This document shows positions 8,399 through 18,015 of a stretch of 64,000 nucleotides of DNA, in pieces. Each line of letters begins with the position of its first letter. Position 1 is the stretch's first letter. The notes below the pieces were generated by a model. That model saw only the letters and a list, made by a program, of their open reading frames with translations, had not been told where the DNA came from and made no database searches. The stretch is from contig CAVUZA010000002.1 in the NCBI GenBank assembly GCA_963745915.1, forward strand, positions 124,001-188,000, in the 5' to 3' direction. Both the position numbers and the translations under genes were made by a program. This stretch comes from VRUE01 sp963745915 (lineage in GTDB: Bacteria > Actinomycetota > Thermoleophilia > Solirubrobacterales > 70-9).

Positions 8399-8644
8399 CT
8401 AATCGACCGGATCCGGCGCCAGCTCGGCCATCTGCTCCCGGATGGCTCGCATCTCCGTTCGGTCGGCTTCGTCGGCGGCCAGCCGCTCGATCTCCGCCGC
8501 GATTGACGAGCGTGCCCGGCGCCGCGCAGCGGACTCCAATAGCGCGGTCCTAACCGCCTCGGAGTCGGTCATCGAACCTCCGCCGACGATTCGCAGCGCT
8601 GCCGCGGAACTGTCGTCCAGCCGAACATGAAGCGAGCGGCTCAT
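8399..8644 (-). CDS. Ribbon-helix-helix antitoxin
   Basis: 81 residues. The N-terminus RSLHVRLDDSSAAALRIV followed by MTDSEAVRTALLESA is a ribbon-helix-helix DNA-binding segment; the C-terminal half is a charged helix that would wrap the toxin. It precedes the MazF-like gene with stop and start adjacent. A 7-bp inverted repeat lies just upstream of the ATG and is a likely operator for autorepression. Confidence 0.85.
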   Translation of the reverse strand: MSRSLHVRLDDSSAAALRIVGGGSMTDSEAVRTALLESAARRRARSSIAAEIERLAADEADRTEMRAIREQMAELAPDPVD

Positions 8645-8653
8645 ATGGTAAAT

Positions 8654-8672
8654 GTAGCACGAACTGTGCTAC
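8654..8672. promoter_or_regulatory. Inverted-repeat operator before the toxin-antitoxin operon
   Basis: GTAGCAC and GTGCTAC separated by five bases, 9 bases upstream of the antitoxin ATG. RHH antitoxins commonly repress their own promoter through such palindromes. Inference from position and symmetry. Confidence 0.5.
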
Positions 8673-8678
8673 GCAATA

Positions 8679-8752
8679 TCGGGGCGCCCGGATTCGAACC
8701 GGGGACCTCGGCCACCCAAAGGCCGCGCGCTACCAGGCTGCGCCACGCCCCG
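8679..8752 (-). tRNA. tRNA-Pro (anticodon TGG)
   Basis: On the minus strand: acceptor CGGGGCG/CGCCCCG, D-arm TGGCGCAGCCTGGTAGCGC, anticodon loop TTTGGGT giving TGG, T-arm GGTTCGAATCC, discriminator A, no encoded CCA. Its 3' end faces the small accessory operon at 7.1-8.6 kb. Confidence 0.95.
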
Positions 8753-8824
8753 CTCGGGCCAGTGTAGAGCGGCATCGCGGACCGGGCCGAGGACGGCGCC
8801 GGAAGACCGCTAGGTTTCGCGCTC

Positions 8825-10102
8825 ATGGCCGACGTCCAGCCGATCCCCGCCCTGCGCTACGACCTCGGCGTCGTCGGCTCGCTGCAGGACGTCGTCGCTC
8901 CCCCCTACGACGTGATCGACGCTGCGACCCGCGAGCAGCTGCTCGCTCGCTCGCCCTACAACGCGGTCGCGATCGACCTGCCGAAACCGTACGGCGAGAC
9001 CGGGCCGCAGGCGACCGGCGGCGACCCCTACGCCGAGGCCGCCGCCGCGATCGAGGCCTGGAAGCAGGCCGGCGCGCTGGTGCAGGACTCCGAGCCGGCG
9101 ATCTGGGCGATGGAGCAGGACTACACCGGCCCCGACGGCGCCAGCCACACCCGCCACGGCATCCTCGCCCGGGTCCGGGTCGAGGACTTCGCGACCGGCA
9201 CCGTCCTCCCCCACGAGCGCACCCTGCCCGGGCCCAAGCAGGACCGCCTCGACCTGATGCGCGCCACCCGCTGCAACCTCTCGCCGATCTTCTCGCTGAG
9301 CACGGTCGACCCCTGGCCCCTGGTCGCCCCCGAGCTCGAGGGCACGCCGCCCTGGGGCGAGGCCACCGACGCCGGCGGCACCGTGACCCGGATCTGGCGC
9401 CTGCCGCAGGCGGGCGAGGCGGTCACCGCCGCGCTCGCCGAGGCCCAGCTGCTGATCGCCGACGGCCACCACCGCTACGAGACCGCGATCGCCTACCGCG
9501 ACGAGGTCGGCGGCGAGGGCGACCACAACTACACCCTGATGGCGATCACCGGCCTCGACGACCCCGGCCTCTCGATCTACCCCACCCACCGCCTGCTCTC
9601 CGGGGTCGCCGCCGACCCCGAGCGCCAGCGCCGCATCGGCGAGGGCCTGCGCGAGGCGTTCGAGGTCGAGGAGGTCGGGCTCGGCAAGGTCGACCCGCTG
9701 GGCGCCGAGGGCGTCGGCGTCTTCGGCCTCTACGACTCCCACCACAAGCAGGCCTACCGCCTGCGCCTGCGCGACGTCGCCGCCCTCGACCGCCAGCTCG
9801 AGGGCATGCCCGAGGCCTACCGCCGCCTCGACGCCGCGATCCTCGAGACCGTGGTGCTGAAGGGCGTCGCCGGCCTCTCCGAAGACGACATCCTCGCCAA
9901 GCGCGGCCTCGGCTACGCGAAGAGCGTCGAGGACTCGCTGCGCCTGATCGACGAGGGCGCCTACGACGTCGCCTTCCTGCTGCGCCCGATCCCGGTCGCC
10001 CAGACCAAGGCGATCTGCGAAAGCGACGCCAACATGCCGCCCAAGTCGACCTACTTCTTCCCCAAGGTGCTGACCGGCCTCGTCTTCAACCCGCTCGCCT
10101 GA
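8825..10102 (+). CDS. DUF1015 family protein
   Basis: 425 residues with the family landmarks in order: VVAPPYDVI near residue 22, HERTLPGPKQDRLDLMRATRCNLSPIF near 126, and IADGHHRYETAIAYR near 218. DUF1015 is related to the ParB/Srx-like fold that includes archaeal free-serine kinase SerK; a nucleotide-dependent small-molecule kinase activity is plausible but unproven here. ATG start follows tRNA-Pro on the opposite strand. The cobalamin adenosyltransferase follows after 25 bases, so the genes may be cotranscribed. Confidence 0.88.
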   Translation: MADVQPIPALRYDLGVVGSLQDVVAPPYDVIDAATREQLLARSPYNAVAIDLPKPYGETGPQATGGDPYAEAAAAIEAWKQAGALVQDSEPAIWAMEQDYTGPDGASHTRHGILARVRVEDFATGTVLPHERTLPGPKQDRLDLMRATRCNLSPIFSLSTVDPWPLVAPELEGTPPWGEATDAGGTVTRIWRLPQAGEAVTAALAEAQLLIADGHHRYETAIAYRDEVGGEGDHNYTLMAITGLDDPGLSIYPTHRLLSGVAADPERQRRIGEGLREAFEVEEVGLGKVDPLGAEGVGVFGLYDSHHKQAYRLRLRDVAALDRQLEGMPEAYRRLDAAILETVVLKGVAGLSEDDILAKRGLGYAKSVEDSLRLIDEGAYDVAFLLRPIPVAQTKAICESDANMPPKSTYFFPKVLTGLVFNPLA

Positions 10103-10127
10103 GCCGGCGGCCCCGTAGGATCGGGCC

Positions 10128-10694
10128 GTGGTCAAGATCTACACCAAGAAGGGCGACGACGGGACGACCTCGCTCTGGTACGGCGGCCGGGTGCCCAAGC
10201 ACCACGGCCGCACCGAGGCCTACGGCGCCCTCGACGAGGCCTGCTCGCAGCTCGGCGTCGCCCGCGCCCTCTGCGACGCCGGCGAGGCCGAGCTGGCCGC
10301 CGACATCCTGCGCCTGCAGGACGACCTCTTCGTCGCCGGGGCCGAGCTGGCGACCGCGCCGGGGGCGGCCGAGCGACTCGAGGACGGGGTCAGCCGCACC
10401 ACCGAGGAGATGGTCGCCGCGCTCGAGCAGCGGATCGACCGCTACATGGCGGAGGTCGAGTTGCCGCCTCAGTTCGTCATCCCCGGCGGCAACCCGCTCT
10501 CCGCCCAGCTCGACGTCGCCCGCACCGTCGTGCGCCGCGCCGAGCGCGCGATCTCGGCCCTGGCCGGGCAGGGAGAGCTGGCCAGCGAGACCGTGATCCA
10601 CTTCGTCAACCGCGCCTCCGACCTGGTCTACGCGATGGCGCGCTTCGCCGACGTCGACGACCCGGCGCTGTTCGAGGGCCGCCGCAAGAGCTGA
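10128..10694 (+). CDS. Cob(I)yrinic acid a,c-diamide adenosyltransferase (PduO type)
   Basis: 188 residues. KIYTKKGDDGTTSLWYGGRVPKHH at the N-terminus binds ATP; AYGALDEACSQLGVAR, GGNPLSAQLDVARTVVRRAER and HFVNRASDLVYAMAR complete the PduO/ATR signature. It transfers the adenosyl group of ATP to cob(I)alamin, making coenzyme B12. GTG start. The stop TGA overlaps the next ATG by one base, so it is translationally coupled to the OsmC-like gene. Confidence 0.94.
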   Translation: MVKIYTKKGDDGTTSLWYGGRVPKHHGRTEAYGALDEACSQLGVARALCDAGEAELAADILRLQDDLFVAGAELATAPGAAERLEDGVSRTTEEMVAALEQRIDRYMAEVELPPQFVIPGGNPLSAQLDVARTVVRRAERAISALAGQGELASETVIHFVNRASDLVYAMARFADVDDPALFEGRRKS

Positions 10695-11095
10695 TGCGCG
10701 TCGTCGCCCGCCGCCGCGAGGGGTTCGTCCACGACGTCGACGTCGAGGAGGGCGCCCACGCGCTCACCGTCGACGAGCCGCTCGTCGCCGGCGGCACCGA
10801 CGCCGGCCCCGCCCCCACCCGCCTCGTCGCCGCCGGCCTGGCCAGCTGCATCGCGATCACGATCGAGATGTACGCCGAGCGCAAGGGCTGGGACCTGGGC
10901 GCGGTCGAGGTCGAGGTCGACGTCGAGTACGAGGGCTACGTGCCGACCTCCTTCACCGCCGCCATCCACCTGCCGGCAGAACTCGACGAGGAGCAGCGCG
11001 CCCGCCTGCTGACGATCGCCGGCAAGTGCCCGGTCCACAAGCTGCTCGCCGGCGAGACCGCGGTCGAGATCGACTACCGGACGGAGGCCGGCTGA
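10694..11095 (+). CDS. OsmC/Ohr family protein
   Basis: 133 residues with LVAAGLASCIAITIEMYAERKGW and a second cysteine in AGKCPVHKLLAG, the two redox cysteines of OsmC-type peroxiredoxins that reduce organic hydroperoxides. Start ATG overlaps the preceding stop; its own stop overlaps the SDR start. The neighbours do not give a specific substrate. Confidence 0.9.
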   Translation: MRVVARRREGFVHDVDVEEGAHALTVDEPLVAGGTDAGPAPTRLVAAGLASCIAITIEMYAERKGWDLGAVEVEVDVEYEGYVPTSFTAAIHLPAELDEEQRARLLTIAGKCPVHKLLAGETAVEIDYRTEAG

Positions 11096-11907
11096 TGGAC
11101 ATGGGCCTCGCCGGCCGCGCCTGCGCGGTGACCGGCGCCAGCCGCGGCATCGGCCTGGCAACGGCGCGGGCGCTGGCCGCCGAGGGCGCGAGGGTGCTGC
11201 TCGTCGCCCGCGACGCGGGGCGCCTGGCCGCCGCCGCGGAGCAGGTGCGCGCCGCCGGCGCGGACGCGGGCGGCGAGGCCGCGACCCTCAGCCTCGACGT
11301 CACCGCCGAGGACGCCGGCCGGCGCCTGGTCGAGGTGGCGGGCGAGCGCTTCGGCGGCCTCGACGTGCTCGTCAACAACGCCGGCGCGGCGCAGTGGCGC
11401 GACCTCGACGACGTCCCCGACGAGGACTGGCGCGCCCAGTACGAGCTCAACGTGATGGCGCCGCTGCGGGCGATGCGGGCGGCGATCCCGCCGATGGCCG
11501 AACGCGGCTGGGGCCGGGTCGTCAACGTCTGCTCGACCGCCGGCAAGCGACCGTCCTCGGCGATGCCCGAGTACTCGGTGGCCAAGGCGGCCGAGCTCTC
11601 GCTCTCGCGCCTCTTCGCCGACCGCCACGCCGCCGACGGCGTCCTCGTCAACGCGATCTGCCCGGGGCCGGTCGAATCGGAGATGTGGATGGAGCCCGGC
11701 GGCCTGCTCGACCAGTCGCGCGAGCTGAGCGGCGCGGCGAGCCGCGAGGAGGCGCTGGCCGCGGCCGGCGCCAAGCGCCCGATCGGCCGCCTCGCCGAGG
11801 CCGAGGAGATCGCCGGCGCGATCGTCTTCCTCTGCTCCGAGCGCGCCTCCTACACCGCCGGCGCCGCCTGGTCCGTGGACGGCGGCACCGTCCAAGTCAT
11901 CATTTGA
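11095..11907 (+). CDS. Short-chain dehydrogenase/reductase
   Basis: 270 residues. NAD(P)-binding TGASRGIGLATARALA at residues ~13-28, VNNAGAAQWRDL, catalytic Ser in VCSTAGKRPS and the Y-x-x-x-K pair in MPEYSVAKAAE, C-terminal ASYTAGAAWSVDGG. A classical SDR acting on a hydroxy/keto substrate that sequence does not specify. The ATG is the one overlapping the OsmC stop; longer frames upstream are in OsmC coding. Confidence 0.9.
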   Translation: MDMGLAGRACAVTGASRGIGLATARALAAEGARVLLVARDAGRLAAAAEQVRAAGADAGGEAATLSLDVTAEDAGRRLVEVAGERFGGLDVLVNNAGAAQWRDLDDVPDEDWRAQYELNVMAPLRAMRAAIPPMAERGWGRVVNVCSTAGKRPSSAMPEYSVAKAAELSLSRLFADRHAADGVLVNAICPGPVESEMWMEPGGLLDQSRELSGAASREEALAAAGAKRPIGRLAEAEEIAGAIVFLCSERASYTAGAAWSVDGGTVQVII

Positions 11908-12458
11908 CCGCCGACGGGCCTAAAACCGACCCTATAAGGGGTGAAATCGGCCCGTCGGCGGCGGAAGCGACGGAGGCGGCGGTGCTGCTGCCGCTCTACG
12001 GCTGGCCCAAGGAGCCGGGGCTGGTCTTCACCGAGCGGCGCGCCGACCTGCGCCGCCACGCCGGTGAGATCTCCTTCCCGGGCGGCCGCCGCGACCCCGG
12101 CGACGCCGACCTCGCCGCCACCGCCCTGCGCGAGGCCGAGGAGGAGATCGGCCTCGACCCGGCCGCGGTCGAGCTGGGCGAGGAGCTGCCGGCGACCGAG
12201 ACCTTCGTCACCGGCTACCGCATCCACCCCTACGTCGGCCGCATCCCCCACCCCGGCGGGCTCGGCCTGCGGCCCAACCCGGCCGAGGTCGAGACCGTCC
12301 TCACCCTCTCGCTGGCGGTGCTGCGCGAGGGCTACGCGATGCGCCGCCTGGTCCGCCGCGGCGTCCCGATCCACACCCCGACCTACGAGGTCGAGGGCCA
12401 GCTGATCTGGGGCGCCACGGCGAGAATCCTCGCCGACCTACTCGAGCGCCTCGCCTGA
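11904..12458 (+). CDS. Nudix hydrolase, CoA pyrophosphatase-like
   Basis: About 184 residues if a TTG overlapping the SDR stop is used; the next in-frame start is GTG at 11982. The Nudix box is intact: GGRRDPGDADLAATALREAEEEIGL (the G-x5-E-x7-REUxEExGU pattern). LVFTERRADLRRHAGEISFPGG is typical of NudL-type enzymes that hydrolyse CoA or ADP-ribose-like diphosphates. Residues 3-20 are encoded by a palindrome of family B (peptide DGPK...EIGPSA), so either the element lengthened the protein or translation begins after it. Confidence 0.85.
   Translation: MTADGPKTDPIRGEIGPSAAEATEAAVLLPLYGWPKEPGLVFTERRADLRRHAGEISFPGGRRDPGDADLAATALREAEEEIGLDPAAVELGEELPATETFVTGYRIHPYVGRIPHPGGLGLRPNPAEVETVLTLSLAVLREGYAMRRLVRRGVPIHTPTYEVEGQLIWGATARILADLLERLA
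11908..11961. repeat. Palindrome, family B copy 1
   Basis: 13-base perfect arms CCGCCGACGGGCC / GGCCCGTCGGCGG around a 28-base centre with an inner CCCT/AGGG pairing. It starts right after the SDR stop and runs into the Nudix frame. Copies 2-5 are at 18016, 42497, 55813 and 62768. Confidence 0.9.
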
Positions 12459-12468
12459 GGCGCTCCGC

Positions 12469-13140
12469 CTACGCCTTCTCCGCCGCCGACTGGGGGACGA
12501 TGCGGATGTAGGGCCGCGGCTCCTGCCAGCCGTCGGGGTAGATCTCCTTCGCCTCGTCGTTGGAGACCGAGCCGGCGATGATCACGTCGTCGCCCTGCTC
12601 CCACTGGGCCGGGGTCGCCACCTTGTGGTTGGCGGTCAGCTGCAGCGAGTCGATCACCCGCAGCACCTCGTCGAAGTTGCGGCCGGTGGTCATCGGGTAG
12701 ACGAGGATCAGTTTGATCTTCTTGTCGGGGCCGATGACGAAGACGTTGCGGACGGTCTGGTTGTCGACCGGCGTGCGGTCCTCGGCCGGGCCGGAGACGT
12801 CGGCCGGCAGCATCCCGTAGAGCCGCGCGACGTTGAAGTCGTGGTCGCTGATGATCGGGTAGTTGGGCGCCGTGCCCTGCGTCTCCTCGATGTCCTTCGC
12901 CCACTCCTCGTGGCGGTCGAGCGGGTCGATCGAGAGGCCGACGATCTTGACCCCGCGCTTGGCGAACTCGGGCTCGATGCTCGCCATGTAGCCGAGCTCG
13001 GTCGTGCAGACCGGGGTGAAGTCCTTGGGGTGGGAGAAGAGGACCGCCCACGAGTCGCCGATCCAGTCGTGGAACTTGATCCGGCCTTCGGTGGTGTCGG
13101 CCTCGAAATCGGGTGCTACGTCGCCAAGCTGCAGAGCCAT
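12469..13140 (-). CDS. 1-Cys peroxiredoxin (Prx6 type)
   Basis: 223 residues. DFTPVCTTELGYMA carries the peroxidatic cysteine (about residue 45) in the Prx6-type PVCTTE context; no resolving Cys is seen in the usual C-terminal place. Downstream RNVFVIGPDKKIKLILVYPMTTGRNFDEVLRVIDSLQ and the long C-terminal domain fit 1-Cys Prx. Reduces peroxides in the cytosol. ATG at 13140. Last gene of a three-gene minus-strand set with 13184 and 13635. Confidence 0.95.
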   Translation of the reverse strand: MALQLGDVAPDFEADTTEGRIKFHDWIGDSWAVLFSHPKDFTPVCTTELGYMASIEPEFAKRGVKIVGLSIDPLDRHEEWAKDIEETQGTAPNYPIISDHDFNVARLYGMLPADVSGPAEDRTPVDNQTVRNVFVIGPDKKIKLILVYPMTTGRNFDEVLRVIDSLQLTANHKVATPAQWEQGDDVIIAGSVSNDEAKEIYPDGWQEPRPYIRIVPQSAAEKA

Positions 13141-13183
13141 ATGACCGTTCCTCTCGGTGCTCGTCGCTGATTCTCCTGAATTC

Positions 13184-13624
13184 CTATCGGAGTTTAGAGA
13201 TATCGCCCAGGACCTCGACCGGGATCCGCCAGCGCTCGCCCGCGGCGCGGACGATCTCGGCTCCGCGGGCGAGGATCGCGGCGTCGACCGCCCCCCCGGC
13301 CTCGTAGACGAAGCGCCGCACCGGCGTTTCGACCAGGCGCTCGAGCAGGCGCTCGAGCCGCGGCCCGTGGATCGCCTCGACCTCCTCGGCCGGCCCCGTC
13401 GCCGAGCCGAGCAGCCAGTACACGGCGGCCACGTCGGCGACCAGGTCGAGCAGGGTCGCCGGCCGCTCGGGGTCGGCCAGCGCCGGCTCGATCCCGGCGG
13501 CCTCGATCGCCGCCAGGCCCTCCTCGCGCCGGCTCGTCCCGCGCACCGCCCAGCCCTCGGCCAGCAGGCCCGCGCCCAGCTGCCGCCCACGGCAGCCGCA
13601 GCCGACGATCAGCGCCCGCGCCAC
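13184..13624 (-). CDS. Compact NAD(P)-binding Rossmann protein
   Basis: 146 residues from a GTG. Begins ALIVGCGCRGRQLGAGLLAEGW, a glycine-rich dinucleotide-binding loop of the epimerase/NmrA type, then a Rossmann-like alternation, VYWLLGSATG and RRFVYEAGGAV. It is much shorter than an ordinary epimerase and lacks an obvious Y-x-x-x-K pair, so it may be a reduced member that only binds nucleotide. Lies 10 bases after the upstream small membrane protein. Confidence 0.7.
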   Translation of the reverse strand: MARALIVGCGCRGRQLGAGLLAEGWAVRGTSRREEGLAAIEAAGIEPALADPERPATLLDLVADVAAVYWLLGSATGPAEEVEAIHGPRLERLLERLVETPVRRFVYEAGGAVDAAILARGAEIVRAAGERWRIPVEVLGDISKLR

Positions 13625-13634
13625 CCGCCGCCGC

Positions 13635-13931
13635 CTAGCTCGCCCGCGAGCGGCGCTGGCGCAGCCGCAGCAGCTCGAGCTCCTCGGCCTCGACCTCCTC
13701 GCGCAGCTTGCGCTCGTCGAGCTCGGGCGCCCCGCGGCGCCGGCGCATCTCGTTCTGGGCCTCGAGCATCTGGCGCACGTCGTCGACCTCGTTCTGGGCC
13801 TCGACCTCGGGCGAGCGAGTCGGCTGCCAGTCGACCAGCTCGGCGCTCGAGCCCGGGTAGTAGTGGCCGACGACGAGCAGGACGCCGACGACCAGGGCGA
13901 GCATCGCCAGGGTGCCGAGAACGAACCACAC
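13635..13931 (-). CDS. Small single-pass membrane protein with coiled coil
   Basis: 98 residues. Residues 3-22 form one hydrophobic helix; the rest is polar and strongly helical (EAQNEVDDVRQMLEAQNEMRRR, then EEVEAEELELLRLRQRR), probably a cytoplasmic coiled coil. Family not recognised. It is divergent from the thiolase gene, with 44 bases between starts, so both promoters overlap there. Confidence 0.65.
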   Translation of the reverse strand: MWFVLGTLAMLALVVGVLLVVGHYYPGSSAELVDWQPTRSPEVEAQNEVDDVRQMLEAQNEMRRRRGAPELDERKLREEVEAEELELLRLRQRRSRAS

Positions 13932-13975
13932 GCGCCAAGGATACGCCCGGACCGGCGGTCCGCTTGAATCCCCGC

Positions 13976-15175
<1,200 letters not shown>

Positions 15176-15184
15176 CCCCCCAAA

Positions 15185-15241
15185 ACGCGAACTGCATCAA
15201 ATTCCAGCTCTGGCAGAGCTGGAATTTGATGCAGTTCGCGT
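15185..15241. repeat. Perfect palindrome, family A copy 2
   Basis: 28-base perfect arms around one base, 9 bases after the thiolase stop. The inner 22 bases of each arm are identical to the copy at 2776-2830, while the bases next to the loop and at the outer ends differ and are changed on both arms together. Confidence 0.92.
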
Positions 15242-15272
15242 AGGGCGAGTCTGAGATAGCCTCGCGCGTCGG

Positions 15273-16064
15273 ATGACCGTGGAGTTGCGAGAGTTGGCCA
15301 GTGTCGACGGGCGGATCGCGCCCACGGCCGAGGCGACGGTGCCGCTGAAGGACGACGGGCTCTACCGCGGCGACGGCGCCTTCGAGGTGATCCGGCTCTA
15401 CGCGGGGACGCCGTTCGCGCTCGGCGACCACCTCGAGCGGCTGGGTCGCTCGGCGGCGGCGGTCGAGCTCGAGTTCGACCGCGGCGCCCTCGAGGGCGAG
15501 ATCGAGGCCCTGCTCGCCGAGCTCGGCCCGGCCGACGGCCAGCTGCGCCTGATCGTCACCCGCGGCGGGCGGCGGCTGGCGATGACCGAGCCGATCCCCG
15601 CCCACGCCGCGACCGTCTCGGTCGCCACCGTCACCTACTGCCCGAGCGTGATCCTCAACGGGGTCAAGTCGCTCTCCTACGCCGCCAACATGCAGGCGAC
15701 CCGGCTGGCCCGGGCCCGCGGCGCCGACGAGGCGGTCTTCGTCCAGCCCGACGGGATCGTGCTCGAGCCGCCGACCTCGGCGATCTTCTGGGTCTCCCCG
15801 CAGGGCGCCCTGCGCACCCCGGCGCTCGACAACGGGGTGCTCGAGTCGATCACCCGCGACCGCCTGGTCAGGGCGCTGCACGTCGAAACCGGCGCCTGGC
15901 CGGTTGCCGACCTGCGCGCCGCCCACGAGGCCTTCCTCGCCTCGACCACGCGTGAGATCCAGGCCGTCTCGGCGATCGACGGCACCGACCTTCCCGGGCC
16001 CCCCGGCCCGCGCACCCGCGAAGCGCAGGACGCCTTCGCGGCCACCCTCGGAAAGGAGCTTTGA
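15273..16064 (+). CDS. Class IV PLP-dependent aminotransferase
   Basis: 263 residues. RGDGAFEVIRLYAGTPFALGDHLERLGRS is the N-terminal signature; the PLP lysine is in NGVKSLSYAANMQATRLARARGADEAVF; EPPTSAIFWV and EIQAVSAIDGT follow. The family includes branched-chain aminotransferase, D-amino-acid transaminase and aminodeoxychorismate lyase; the short length favours the lyase/D-amino-acid type. It sits between thiolase and acyl-CoA dehydrogenase, with one base to the next start, so it is probably cotranscribed with the beta-oxidation genes. Confidence 0.88.
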   Translation: MTVELRELASVDGRIAPTAEATVPLKDDGLYRGDGAFEVIRLYAGTPFALGDHLERLGRSAAAVELEFDRGALEGEIEALLAELGPADGQLRLIVTRGGRRLAMTEPIPAHAATVSVATVTYCPSVILNGVKSLSYAANMQATRLARARGADEAVFVQPDGIVLEPPTSAIFWVSPQGALRTPALDNGVLESITRDRLVRALHVETGAWPVADLRAAHEAFLASTTREIQAVSAIDGTDLPGPPGPRTREAQDAFAATLGKEL

Positions 16065-16065
16065 G

Positions 16066-17238
16066 TTGGACTTCCAGTTGACCGACGAGCAGCGGCTGAT
16101 CTCCGAAACGGCGCGCGAGTTCGCCGACAAGGAGATCGTCCCCCGGGTGCGCGACAACGACCGCGCCGCCCGCTTCGACCGCGAGCTGGCGAGCAAGCTG
16201 GGCGAGGTCGGCTACCTCGGCGCGCCGGTCGCCGAGGCCTACGGCGGCCGCGGCCTCGACTACATCGGCTACGGCCTGATCGTCGAGCAGGTCGGCCGCG
16301 CCGACTCCTCCGCCCGCACCGTGGTCTCGGTGCAGACCTCGCTGGTCGCCGGCTCGATCGAGCGCTGGGGCACGGAGGAGCAGAAGCAGCGCTGGCTGCC
16401 GCGGCTCTGCTCGGGCGAGGCGCTCGGCTGCTTCGGCCTGACCGAGCCCGACACCGGCTCCGACGCCGCCAACCTGCGCACCCGCGCGACCAGGACCGAG
16501 AACGGCTGGTCGATCAGCGGCCAGAAGATGTGGATCTCGCTCGCCAACTTCTCCGAGGTGGCGCTGATCTTCGCCCAGACCGACCCGGACAAGAAGCACC
16601 GCGGCCTCGCCTGCTTCCTCGTCCCCACCGACAGCGAGGGCTTCGCCGTGCAGGAGATCCACGGCAAGCTCGGCCTGCGCTCCTCCGACACCGGCGAGAT
16701 CTCGCTGGACTCGGTCGAGGTCGGCGAGGAGGCGATGCTGGGTGAGATCGGCGACGGCTTCAAGGTCGCGATGAGCGCCCTCGACAACGGCCGCTACAGC
16801 GTCGCCGCCGGCTGCGTCGGGATCTGCGACGGCTGCGTCGAAGCGTCGGTCGCCTACGCCAAGGAGCGCAAGCAGTTCGGCGTGCCGCTGGCCCGCTTCC
16901 AGCTCGTCCAGCAGATGATCGCCGACATGATCGTCAAGCGCGACGCCGCCCGGATGCTGGTCTACCGCGCCGGCGCGCTCAAGGACGAAGGCAAGCCGAA
17001 CACGACCGAGACCTCGGTGGCGAAGCTCTACGCGACCGAGTCGGCGGTGGAATGCGCCAACCTCGCGATCCAGGTCCACGGCGGCGCCGGCTACGTCGAT
17101 GACTACCCGGTCGAGCGCTACCTGCGCGACGCCCGCGTCACCACCCTGTACGAGGGCACCTCGCAGATCCAGAAGCTGATCATCGGCCGGGCGGCGACCG
17201 GGATCAACGCGATGACGCCGATGACCGAGGGGGCCTAG
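16066..17238 (+). CDS. Acyl-CoA dehydrogenase
   Basis: 390 residues from a TTG preceded by AAGGAG. CFGLTEPDTGSDAANL and KMWISLANFSEVALIFAQT are the FAD/substrate signatures; the catalytic base Glu lies in RDARVTTLYEGTSQIQKLIIGR. Introduces the trans-2 double bond in acyl-CoA, passing electrons to ETF. Chain-length preference is not readable. First step of the local beta-oxidation set; the hydratase gene starts 5 bases after its stop. Confidence 0.95.
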   Translation: MDFQLTDEQRLISETAREFADKEIVPRVRDNDRAARFDRELASKLGEVGYLGAPVAEAYGGRGLDYIGYGLIVEQVGRADSSARTVVSVQTSLVAGSIERWGTEEQKQRWLPRLCSGEALGCFGLTEPDTGSDAANLRTRATRTENGWSISGQKMWISLANFSEVALIFAQTDPDKKHRGLACFLVPTDSEGFAVQEIHGKLGLRSSDTGEISLDSVEVGEEAMLGEIGDGFKVAMSALDNGRYSVAAGCVGICDGCVEASVAYAKERKQFGVPLARFQLVQQMIADMIVKRDAARMLVYRAGALKDEGKPNTTETSVAKLYATESAVECANLAIQVHGGAGYVDDYPVERYLRDARVTTLYEGTSQIQKLIIGRAATGINAMTPMTEGA

Positions 17239-17243
17239 CCGAC

Positions 17244-18014
17244 TTGCCCACCGCGATCGAGAGCAGCCGCGAGGGCCACGTCGCCCTGCTGCGCATCGAC
17301 CGCCCCGAGGCGCGCAACGCCCTCTCGCCGGAGGTGATGGAGGAGCTGGCCGGGGAGCTGGAGCGCCTCGATCCCGACCCCGAGGTGCGCTGCGTCGTGA
17401 TCGCCGGCTCGGAGAAGGTCTTCGCCGCCGGCGCCGACATCAAGGCGATGAGCGAGCGCAGCTTCGAGGAGGCGCTGCGCCATCCCTCGGCCTCCTTCTG
17501 GCGCCGCCTCGCCGCGATCAGGACGCCGCTGGTCGCCGCCGTCTCCGGCTACGCGCTGGGCGGCGGCTGCGAGCTGGCGCTCGCCTGCGACATGATCGTC
17601 GCCTCCGACACCGCCCTCTTCGGCCAGCCGGAGATCACCCTCGGGATCATCCCCGGCGGCGGCGGCACGCAGCGCATCGCCCGCGTCGTCGGCAAGCAGC
17701 TGGCGATGGAGTACGTGCTCACCGGCCGCCGCTTCGACGCCGAGATGGGACAGCGCATGGGGCTGGTCAACCGGGTGGTGAAGAAGGGCCGCTGGCTGGA
17801 GGAGGCGATGGAGCTGGCGGCGACCGTCGCCGAGCGGCCGCCGATCGCCGCCCGGCTCGCCAAGCAGGCGGTGATCGCCGCCGAGGAGACGGCGCTCGGC
17901 GCCGGCCTCGAGAACGAGCGCCGCCTCTACGAGCTGGCGATGGCGACCGAGGACCGGGTCGAGGGCATGCAGGCCTTCATCGAGAAGCGCGAGCCCAAGT
18001 TCGAGGGACGGTAG
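17244..18014 (+). CDS. Enoyl-CoA hydratase
   Basis: 256 residues, TTG start. Crotonase features: RPEARNALSPEVM, FAAGADIKAM (oxyanion hole), AVSGYALGGGCELALACDM and PEITLGIIPGGGGTQRIAR with the two catalytic glutamates of true hydratases. Hydrates trans-2-enoyl-CoA to L-3-hydroxyacyl-CoA. Tightly spaced after acyl-CoA dehydrogenase and followed by the 3-hydroxyacyl-CoA dehydrogenase; palindrome B copy 2 sits between. Confidence 0.95.
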   Translation: MPTAIESSREGHVALLRIDRPEARNALSPEVMEELAGELERLDPDPEVRCVVIAGSEKVFAAGADIKAMSERSFEEALRHPSASFWRRLAAIRTPLVAAVSGYALGGGCELALACDMIVASDTALFGQPEITLGIIPGGGGTQRIARVVGKQLAMEYVLTGRRFDAEMGQRMGLVNRVVKKGRWLEEAMELAATVAERPPIAARLAKQAVIAAEETALGAGLENERRLYELAMATEDRVEGMQAFIEKREPKFEGR

Positions 18015-18015
18015 G

